From the NCBI GenBank assembly GCA_029934755.1, contig JAOZLQ010000005.1:1-29494 (forward strand): DNA of 29,494 bases. Reading direction: 5' to 3'. The translations under genes were made by a program, and so were the position numbers. This DNA is from Desulfuromusa sp. Lineage in GTDB: Bacteria; Desulfobacterota; Desulfuromonadia; Desulfuromonadales; Geopsychrobacteraceae. Positions 1-6,779 of this stretch are shown here, piece after piece (the first letter of the stretch is position 1; every line of letters starts with the position of its first letter). The notes under the pieces were generated by a model. It was not told the DNA's origin and ran no database searches. It saw only the letters and a program-made list of their open reading frames with translations.

Positions 1-549
1 ACGGCTGCGACTCCGCCCTGCCAAACCGAGAATTGCTGTAATTGATAACTTTAATCCAGCAGACTGCGCCTTGCGACAAAGCTCCAACATCGTTTCCGGG
101 CTATAGCCTTTATCGACTAATTCCAGGGTTGAAGCATCACCACTTTCAAGGCCAAAGTAGAGGATGCGCAGCTTCCTTAATTTCAGCTGTTGTAAATCTT
201 CAACTTTTTTAGTCGTCAAACTTTTTGGCGAGGCATAGATTCCAATACGGGTCAAACTTGGAAATTTTTCGTTGAGAAGATCAAGGATTTCAATCAGCTG
301 CGCTTGTGGATAGACCAAGGCATCCCCATCGGCCAGAAAAATCCTTTGATAATAGCGACGGTGGTCCTTTGGTACGGCCTCAATTTCAGCAGCAATGTCT
401 GCCACACTACGAATCCGAAACTGCTTCATTTTATACATGCCACAAAATTTACATTGATTATGACTGCAACCAATTGTGATTTGCAGAATTAATGATCGTG
501 CCTCAGAAGGAGGTCTAAATACGGGCTCTTCATAGGAAAAATAATACAT
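1..549 (-). CDS. Radical SAM protein (3'-truncated by window edge)
   Basis: Only the first 183 codons lie in the window; the C-terminus continues beyond base 1. The start ATG at 549 is preceded by AAGGAGG with a 4-nt gap. Residues 27-36 read GCSHNQCKFC, giving cysteines 28, 33 and 36 in a CX4CX2C arrangement instead of the usual CX3CX2C radical SAM signature. I recall similar GCSHN-type motifs in a radical SAM subfamily annotated in anaerobes (established knowledge, not checked here). Downstream are an FLADGDAL segment and a FGLESGD segment, matching strands of the radical SAM TIM barrel that contact SAM. It should bind a 4Fe-4S cluster and cleave SAM reductively; the substrate is unknown. 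It is transcribed divergently from the FAH-family gene across a 174-bp gap. The family call is firm and the reaction is not. Confidence 0.85.
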   Translation of the reverse strand, partial: MYYFSYEEPVFRPPSEARSLILQITIGCSHNQCKFCGMYKMKQFRIRSVADIAAEIEAVPKDHRRYYQRIFLADGDALVYPQAQLIEILDLLNEKFPSLTRIGIYASPKSLTTKKVEDLQQLKLRKLRILYFGLESGDASTLELVDKGYSPETMLELCRKAQSAGLKLSITAILGLAGRSRSR

Positions 550-723
550 TCATCCTCCTTATTTGTATATTTCATACGGAGCGATAGCTTACATTAATAT
601 GGATAAAAACACCAAACCAGCAACGACAAGTCTTGCACTTAGTAGCAAAAAACCGCTATCTTCCAAAACTAAAGCAATATGAACTATAACCTATTAAGAT
701 AAAATCTTTAGCGGGAGGATAAA

Positions 724-1380
724 ATGCACCAAGTCCAGATGAGTCATGCCAAGGAAACTTACCCTGTTGGTAAAATTATCTGTCTAGGTCAAAACTATCT
801 GGATCATATCCGCGAACTTGGTAGCAAGGTTCCTGACCGTGCTGTCATTTTTTGTAAACCACCCTGTAGCCTGTTAGCCAATGGTGGTGTTATAGAAATC
901 CCTGAATATTCAAATGATTGTCATCACGAACTAGAGCTAGCCTTACTTGTGGGTAAAACCGGAAAACATATTCAAGAGAAAGATGCCCTGTCATATTTAG
1001 CTGGATACGGTGTCGCTCTAGATTTAACCCTTCGAGATATTCAGAGTGAGCAAAAAAGCAGGGGTCTGCCATGGGAGATTGCCAAAGGATTTGATACATC
1101 CTGCCCCATATCTGATTTTATTCCTGCCGATAAGGTCTCTGATCCCAACAATCTTGAGCTTAAACTCAAAGTTAACGGTGATATTCGGCAGCACGGGAAT
1201 ACAAATCAAATGATGCGCTCGGTAGAAAAAATTGTCGCCGAAATTTCTAACTTTTTCACTCTGGAAACTGGCGATATAATTTTAACCGGAACTCCAGCTG
1301 GAGTCAGCAGAATCCAGTCAGGTGATCATTTGGAGGGAACCATCGAGCAAGTTGGGTCTTTACAGGTTTCGGTCGCGTGA
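724..1380 (+). CDS. Fumarylacetoacetate hydrolase (FAH) family protein
   Basis: 218 residues, the usual size of short single-domain FAH proteins (YcgM/FAHD1 type). KIICLGQNYLDH at residues 17-28 is the typical N-terminal strand and loop. The metal-binding set is visible: E69 and E71 in HHELELALLVG and D100 in ALDLTLRD. A lysine (K121) sits in the WEIAKGFDTSCP segment, and LTGTPAG near 187-193 closes the active site. Such enzymes hydrolyse or decarboxylate acylpyruvates and related beta-dicarbonyl acids (for example fumarylpyruvate or oxaloacetate) using Mg2+ or Mn2+; the exact substrate cannot be read from sequence. The start is fixed by GGGAGGA 5 nt upstream of ATG. The stop overlaps the start of the DUF2520 gene by GTGA, so the two are translationally coupled. 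Confidence 0.88.
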   Translation: MHQVQMSHAKETYPVGKIICLGQNYLDHIRELGSKVPDRAVIFCKPPCSLLANGGVIEIPEYSNDCHHELELALLVGKTGKHIQEKDALSYLAGYGVALDLTLRDIQSEQKSRGLPWEIAKGFDTSCPISDFIPADKVSDPNNLELKLKVNGDIRQHGNTNQMMRSVEKIVAEISNFFTLETGDIILTGTPAGVSRIQSGDHLEGTIEQVGSLQVSVA

Positions 1381-2309
1381 AACAAAATGTTGCCCTCATT
1401 GGACCGGGTCGAGTTGGCTGCGCAATTAGCAAACGCCTCTACGAAGCGGGATATCCAATAACTGCAATTATCAGCCGTAATCAGCAAAGAGCTTCCGAAG
1501 CCTGTTCATATATAGGCTGTTCACCAGATCAGGCTTCTGTCCAGCTTGCAAGTGCAAGCAACGCACAGATCATCCTGCTGGCAGTTCCCGATGATAAAAT
1601 TCAGGCGTTAGCAATCCAGCTCCAGACATCTTATCACTTTTCAAAACAAACAACGCTAGTTCACTTCAGCGGTTTTCACTCTGCTGAAATTATGTACCAT
1701 AAGACATCAGCAGCATCCCTATTATCGCTCCACCCATTGTTGCCTTTCGCCGATCAGCAGAAAGCATTCAACAATCTGCTGCAATGCCCTTGCGCCTTGG
1801 AAAGTAACAGTTCACAATCTCTAATTTTAGGGCGACAATTAGTCAGTGCTATTGGTGGGCAATTTTTTTTCATTGCTAGTGATAAAAAACCGCTCTATCA
1901 CACCGCAGCCAGTATCGCATCCAATTACCTTGTTACTTTACTTGCGTCAGCCCGTGATCTGCTAGTCAGCTGCGGAATCGAACCAGAGCAGGCCATTCCA
2001 CTGTTATTGCCGTTAGTGCAGGCATCTTTGGACAACGTAAAAGATCTCGGCCCCGAACAGGGGTTAAGCGGTCCCATCGTACGTGGAGATATTGGAACCG
2101 TTACAAATCATATCAAAGCTCTGGACAAAAATACTCCTGAACTCCTACAACTCTATCTGCAAATGGGAAAGATTACCGCCAAAATCAGTAAAAGTTCTGG
2201 TCGACTTGATCCAGAGAGTGCGGCAGTGATTCAAGATCTTTTTACCACAAAAATCAAAGAACAGACTCATAGACCTGATACTTCCGATTTAAGTGAAAAA
2301 AATAATTAG
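1377..2309 (+). CDS. Rossmann-fold / DUF2520 domain protein
   Basis: 310 residues beginning at a GTG inside the 3' end of the FAH-family gene (GTGA overlap). The N-terminal third is an NAD(P)-binding Rossmann fold: VALIGPGRVGCAISKRL holds the GxGxxG nucleotide loop at residues 9-14, followed by the strand IILLAVPDDKI. The C-terminal half matches DUF2520, with YHTAASIASNYLVTLL near residues 173-188 and the diagnostic LSGPIVRGDIGT block. The architecture resembles 6-phosphogluconate/ketopantoate-type dehydrogenases, and members are sometimes found near pantothenate genes, but none are seen here. It is probably an NAD(P)-dependent oxidoreductase of unknown substrate, working with the upstream FAH enzyme. 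The last 15-20 residues are a polar, probably disordered tail. Confidence 0.82.
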   Translation: MKQNVALIGPGRVGCAISKRLYEAGYPITAIISRNQQRASEACSYIGCSPDQASVQLASASNAQIILLAVPDDKIQALAIQLQTSYHFSKQTTLVHFSGFHSAEIMYHKTSAASLLSLHPLLPFADQQKAFNNLLQCPCALESNSSQSLILGRQLVSAIGGQFFFIASDKKPLYHTAASIASNYLVTLLASARDLLVSCGIEPEQAIPLLLPLVQASLDNVKDLGPEQGLSGPIVRGDIGTVTNHIKALDKNTPELLQLYLQMGKITAKISKSSGRLDPESAAVIQDLFTTKIKEQTHRPDTSDLSEKNN

Positions 2310-2321
2310 AATTATTTTTTT
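2296..2321 (+). terminator. AT-only inverted repeat after DUF2520 gene (weak terminator candidate)
   Basis: Twelve-base arms (seven A, then TAATT, and its complement) flank AG and overlap the TAG stop codon; the right arm ends in a run of eight T. It looks like an intrinsic terminator in outline, but the stem contains no G-C pairs, so it would be unstable. It is at best a weak stop between the FAH/DUF2520 pair and the signalling genes. Confidence 0.3.
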
Positions 2322-2432
2322 TATCTTGTGTTTAGAGTAAACTCACTAATCTTAACGGAGTTATTACTATCGATTTTATTGGAGTAATTCCTTTTGCCAA
2401 ACCTCACAGTAATATTCAAGAGAAAGGGTCGC

Positions 2433-2455
2433 GATAGATATGCAACATATCTATC
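2433..2455 (+). promoter_or_regulatory. Perfect hairpin covering the start codon of the HDOD kinase gene
   Basis: GATAGATATG, loop CAA, CATATCTATC: a 10-bp perfect stem with a 3-nt loop. The AUG at 2440-2442 is the last three bases of the left arm. The ribosome binding site just upstream is poor (AAAGGG, 11 nt from the AUG). Folding in the mRNA would bury the start codon, suggesting translation-level control or dependence on an unfolding factor. The structure is directly visible; the function is inferred. Confidence 0.45.
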
Positions 2456-4548
2456 TAAAAGATAAAAGTTATTCTGTTGATAATCTGCCATCTGAACCAA
2501 GTCTTCTCGTTGAGCTCTTGGACTTATGCCATAATGAAAATGCCAATTTTGAAATGTTTTCAACGGCTATCAGAAAAGATATCAGTCTAACTGCAAAGAT
2601 ATTTCAGGTCGCAAATTCCCCCGCCTACCGGCAATGGAATAAAATGACCGATATCCGCAGGATGTTGATTGTTTTGGGGATGACCAATATTAGAAATATT
2701 GTCACCACCTGTGCCATACAGCAATTCTTTGCCAATTTCACCAAGGAATTCAACAGAAATGTCCAGTTTATTTGGCTACGCGGCCTGATTTGTGCCAATT
2801 TAGCAGAAAGAATCGCCAAACTTGTTGGGTACGAAAAGACTGGGGAAGCATTCCTGGCCGGACTTCTCCATCAAGTTGGCATCCTGCTGTTGCTACTGAA
2901 CCGTGAAAAGGAATATCTCCCGATTCTAGACCGTTATTATACTGAAACCGAGGGATTTTGCCTTCTTGAACAAGAAAAACTCCAGATAGATCACTGCGAA
3001 TTAGGTGCGGCATTAACCCAAAGCTGGGAGCTAGACTCATTTCTTGCAGATGCCATTCAATTTCAACATGCACCTGCAGATCAGTTATTCAGTTCTCCAA
3101 CCTTGTTAAAAATTCTTGCTGTTGCCAGCCCACTCAGTTCAAAGAATGACGCCCGCAAAAATAGTCTCTATCTTGAAAAAGCAGGACTGCTTTTTGGCCT
3201 TACAGAAGATACAATTCTAGATTGCCTCACTTTTGCCGTTGATAAAAGTAAAAAAATGATCTCTGACCTTGGATTCAGTGGTCGTTTTTATATGGAGGAA
3301 CATGAGGAAGAAGACTTCAATGAAGCTCAGAATGAAACCAGTAGAAAAAAACTGGCTGGAAAAATTGAAGACATTGCTTTAAGCAACACGATCGGAAAAA
3401 GCGAGAAAGTAGAATTGGTCGAATTTACAAAGGAAATCAGGACCAACTTCAACACCCTCTTTAACCTGAATCAATTATTCTTTTTTAAAGTTGATGATAA
3501 TCAAACAACACTTGCAGCAATCAATGATCTGGAAATCAACCAACTAGATGAAATTGACTTCAAAACCGATGATAAAAATAGTTTACTGGTCAAAGCATTC
3601 ATTGAAAAAAGTGGTATCGTTTCCCTCTCTGAACGCTGCTCTATTGCAGATAAACAGATTTTCAGACTGCTCAATGAAGAAGCTGCATATTTTCTACCTG
3701 TCTATCACAACGGAACAGGCATTGGCGTCCTCGCTCTTGGGACAAATGAACAGGAATGGCCAACCCTGAAAAACAAAGTGGCATTATTGAAGTTACTGAG
3801 CAGTGAAATTGCCAGAAAATATTTTTCACTGACCCAGGACACTTCACAATCAGTCGGTATGAGTCTTGTTGATTTCAAAAAAGTAGCCCATGAAGTCAGC
3901 AACCCTCTGACAATTATTAACAACTATCTCTATATGCTGGGTAAAAAGATTGACAGCGATCATTCGGCCCAGGAAGAAATCAAATTTATCAGTGAAGAAA
4001 TTGAGCGGGTCGGAAATATCCTATTACGCGCAAAGGATCCTGACGCTCCGTCTAAAGCAAAATATAGACGCGTTGATATCAACAAACTGCTGACAGAACT
4101 AGATGTTCTATTTAATGGTTCTCTCTACAAAACCAATCAGATAGAATCAACTTTACTGCTGGATCAACAGATCCCCATTCTCTGCTGCCCAAAGGATAAA
4201 ATAAAACAAGTATTGATCAATATCATCAAAAATGGGGTTGAAGCGATGCAAGGCGGTGGCGCAATGAAGGTCACAACTCGGGATAATTTCTACCAAAATG
4301 GCCAGCAATACGTTGAAATTTCAATTCAAGATAATGGCCCAGGCATTGATGCTGAAGTTTTAAAAAACTTATTTAAGCCTGTTACAAGTACCAAAGAGGG
4401 TCATTCTGGTTTGGGTCTTTCCATTGTTAATACGTTAGTTCAGGAATTTTCAGGTAATATCTCCTGCTATTCCAGCAAAGATCAAGGAACTGAGTTCAAA
4501 ATTCTTATCCCCCGCAAACAAGAAGAGAGTGAGATCGAAATGAAATGA
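2440..4548 (+). CDS. HDOD domain sensor histidine kinase
   Basis: 702 residues, no signal peptide or membrane segment, so cytoplasmic. Residues about 10-215 form an HDOD domain (SEPSLLVELLDLCHNE, then DISLTAKIFQVANSPAYR and MLIVLGMTNIRNIV), a non-catalytic HD relative used in signalling. Residues about 305-465 look like a divergent GAF-type sensory domain. The kinase core follows: H-box KKVAHEVSNPLTII with phospho-acceptor H484, N-box N598 in IKNGVEAM, G1 box DNGPGID from 631, and G2 box GHSGLGLS from 654. All ATP-binding boxes look intact, so it should autophosphorylate. It overlaps the response-regulator gene by ATGA, making that protein its likely partner. The start lies inside a perfect hairpin with a weak ribosome site; no better in-frame start is evident. 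Confidence 0.88.
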   Translation: MQHIYLKDKSYSVDNLPSEPSLLVELLDLCHNENANFEMFSTAIRKDISLTAKIFQVANSPAYRQWNKMTDIRRMLIVLGMTNIRNIVTTCAIQQFFANFTKEFNRNVQFIWLRGLICANLAERIAKLVGYEKTGEAFLAGLLHQVGILLLLLNREKEYLPILDRYYTETEGFCLLEQEKLQIDHCELGAALTQSWELDSFLADAIQFQHAPADQLFSSPTLLKILAVASPLSSKNDARKNSLYLEKAGLLFGLTEDTILDCLTFAVDKSKKMISDLGFSGRFYMEEHEEEDFNEAQNETSRKKLAGKIEDIALSNTIGKSEKVELVEFTKEIRTNFNTLFNLNQLFFFKVDDNQTTLAAINDLEINQLDEIDFKTDDKNSLLVKAFIEKSGIVSLSERCSIADKQIFRLLNEEAAYFLPVYHNGTGIGVLALGTNEQEWPTLKNKVALLKLLSSEIARKYFSLTQDTSQSVGMSLVDFKKVAHEVSNPLTIINNYLYMLGKKIDSDHSAQEEIKFISEEIERVGNILLRAKDPDAPSKAKYRRVDINKLLTELDVLFNGSLYKTNQIESTLLLDQQIPILCCPKDKIKQVLINIIKNGVEAMQGGGAMKVTTRDNFYQNGQQYVEISIQDNGPGIDAEVLKNLFKPVTSTKEGHSGLGLSIVNTLVQEFSGNISCYSSKDQGTEFKILIPRKQEESEIEMK

Positions 4549-6716
4549 TGGATTTAGGTCATTTCAATAAATTCCAGAACAATCATTCAGCGATAAAAGA
4601 CGCAAAAATACTTATTGTTGATGATGATCTGGCAATGGCCAAAAGTATGAAGGGGGTACTTTCGCTGAACGGATTAAGTGCGCATTCAGTCTCTGGCGGC
4701 TATGCCGCGATTGAAGAATTGCGCAACAATGACTATGAACTGATTCTTCTTGATCTCAATATGCCGGATATGGATGGAGAAAAGGTTCTTGACCATATTA
4801 ATAAACACAACATTGATACAAATGTAATCGTTGTTAGTGGTGAATCTGAAATAAAAAAAGCGATCAATGTTCTAAAGAATGGGGCAAAAGACTTCATTCG
4901 CAAGCCCTATTCAGCAGATGAACTCATATTTTCCATCAAGAATGTTTTAGAAAAAATCCATCTGGAAAAAGAAAACTTGGAGATGATTGGAAAGCTGGAA
5001 GAATCAGAAGCTCTCCACCGTTTCATCGTCCATAATTCACCCGACCTGCTCTACATGCTTGATCAGGATGGTCACTTTGCTTTTGTCAACAAGAACACCG
5101 TTAAATTACTTGGCTACAGTAGAAAAGAGCTCATCGGTAAACATTACAAAGAGCTTATCTATCCAAATGACGTTGATCGAGCTAATCTATTTTTTAATGA
5201 TGGCCAGCTTTCCAAGGAAACAAAAAGTCAAGAATTAAGATTACAGTGTAAAAAGAAAGAATCTCTACTACATGTTGAAGTCCGTGCAATTAACATCGAA
5301 AAGAAAATTTCTGGTGGTTACAGACTTGGACGCAATAATAATCGCAAACAAAATTTTATTGGAACATACGGAGTTGCCAGAGATATTTCTGAAAGAAAAA
5401 AAGCAGAAGAGATTATCCGTTTTCAACACAATCATGATTTACTGACTGGTTTACCAAACCGCACGTTACTGAACGAACGACTGGTATCACTTATTACCCA
5501 TTCCAATGAAAATAGCGAAAAGTTTGCCCTGCTATTTATCGATATCAACCGCTTCAAATTGATCAATGACACCTATGGTCAAAATGCTGGGGATGAACTA
5601 CTCCAAACCCTCGCCGACACACTGAGAAGATGTACCCGCGAAGAAGATACTCTTTCCAGATTGGGTAGTGATGAATTTGTGTTGCTTCTACCGAATGTGA
5701 ATTCGGCTGATGATGCGATTGCTATTGCAAACAAAATCGTAGCCGAGACCGCGCGACCATTCAAGCAGCATGAACACGAAATCCATATCACTTTAAGTGT
5801 CGGTATTGCCATCTATCCAGATCATGGAACAACCAGAGAAGAGCTGATAAAAAATGCCGATACTGCGGTGTGCAGTGCAAAGACCAAAACTCGGAGCAGA
5901 CATTGTCTGTATAGTAACAAGCTTAAAAATAAGCACAGTAATACGGTTTTTATTGAGAATTTGATTAGAGATTCAATCAAAAATGACCGGTTTCTGATTC
6001 TATATCAACCACAGATGGATCTGGCTTCAGGTAAACTTCATGCAGCAGAAGCTTTAGTCAGGATCATCTCATCAAATGAAACCCTCATTCTGCCTGGTAA
6101 ATTTATCGATATTGCTGAAGAGACTTCGTTAATCAATGATATTGGTGAGATCGTCCTTAAAAAAGTTTGTCAAGATATCAATAGCTGGAATAAAAAAGGA
6201 ATACACATACAAGTTTGTGTCAATATCTCTGCCATCCAACTGGCAATGAATAATTTTGCCGAATATGTTCTGGAAAAACTTCATATCTACAAAGTAAACC
6301 CAAAAGAGATTGAGCTTGAAATAACGGAAAATATTCTGGTTAAAAATATAAACAGGACACTTGCAAATATTGTAAAACTAACTGATGCGGGAATTAAAAT
6401 TGCGATCGATGATTTTGGTACTGGATACTCATCTCTCAGTTATCTAAATCACCTCCCCCTTAATACTCTAAAACTTGATCAGTCTTTTATGCAAAAAATC
6501 ACAGCAGATAATATGCACGATACGATTATTCCAGCCATTATTAATGTTTCTAACGGACTGCAACTCGATTTCATTGCTGAAGGGGTAGAAACTCAAGCAC
6601 AGCATGAGTATTTGTTAGCTCAAGGACCATGTATTGCACAGGGATTTTATTACAGCAGACCGATTAAAAAGGAACAGTTACTCGATTTCATTCATAAGTA
6701 TGGAGTAAAAAAGTGA
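4545..6716 (+). CDS. Response regulator with REC-PAS-GGDEF-EAL domains (c-di-GMP turnover)
   Basis: 723 residues. REC domain at about 20-135: acidic pocket DDD at 26-28, phospho-acceptor D70 in LILLDLNMPDMDG, and the conserved lysine in FIRKPYS. PAS domain at about 151-285 (LEESEALHRFIVHNSPDLL), whose end carries a polar insertion (GGYRLGRNNNRKQN). GGDEF domain at about 297-455, starting HDLLTGLPNRT, with the signature written GSDEF at 374-378. EAL domain at about 475-715 with E502-A-L, NISAIQL, EITE, D622-D623 in DDFGTGYSSL and AEGVET, all residues expected for an active c-di-GMP phosphodiesterase. The cyclase half may be active, GTP-binding only, or degenerate because of the Ser. Translationally coupled to the HDOD kinase and ending in the strong terminator at 6733-6774. 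Confidence 0.92.
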   Translation: MMDLGHFNKFQNNHSAIKDAKILIVDDDLAMAKSMKGVLSLNGLSAHSVSGGYAAIEELRNNDYELILLDLNMPDMDGEKVLDHINKHNIDTNVIVVSGESEIKKAINVLKNGAKDFIRKPYSADELIFSIKNVLEKIHLEKENLEMIGKLEESEALHRFIVHNSPDLLYMLDQDGHFAFVNKNTVKLLGYSRKELIGKHYKELIYPNDVDRANLFFNDGQLSKETKSQELRLQCKKKESLLHVEVRAINIEKKISGGYRLGRNNNRKQNFIGTYGVARDISERKKAEEIIRFQHNHDLLTGLPNRTLLNERLVSLITHSNENSEKFALLFIDINRFKLINDTYGQNAGDELLQTLADTLRRCTREEDTLSRLGSDEFVLLLPNVNSADDAIAIANKIVAETARPFKQHEHEIHITLSVGIAIYPDHGTTREELIKNADTAVCSAKTKTRSRHCLYSNKLKNKHSNTVFIENLIRDSIKNDRFLILYQPQMDLASGKLHAAEALVRIISSNETLILPGKFIDIAEETSLINDIGEIVLKKVCQDINSWNKKGIHIQVCVNISAIQLAMNNFAEYVLEKLHIYKVNPKEIELEITENILVKNINRTLANIVKLTDAGIKIAIDDFGTGYSSLSYLNHLPLNTLKLDQSFMQKITADNMHDTIIPAIINVSNGLQLDFIAEGVETQAQHEYLLAQGPCIAQGFYYSRPIKKEQLLDFIHKYGVKK

Positions 6717-6732
6717 TCTTAAAGTCAGGAAA

Positions 6733-6774
6733 GATCAAAAAAAACCCACCAAATATGGTGGGTTTTTTTTGATC
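6733..6774. terminator. Bidirectional rho-independent terminator
   Basis: Perfect 18-bp arms (GATC, eight A, CCCACC and the complement GGTGGG, eight T, GATC) around the 6-nt loop AAATAT. Read on either strand it gives a G-C stem followed by eight U, so it can stop the GGDEF-EAL transcript from the left and the glyQS-ppdK transcript from the right. It lies 16 nt after the former stop codon and 5 nt after the ppdK stop. Confidence 0.92.
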
Positions 6775-6779
6775 AAATA

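Noticed and set aside
661..690. TTCCAA / TATAAC as promoter of the FAH-family gene
   Set aside because: Spacing 18 bp but the -35 matches only three of six bases; not enough to annotate. No clear promoter for the radical SAM gene was seen either.
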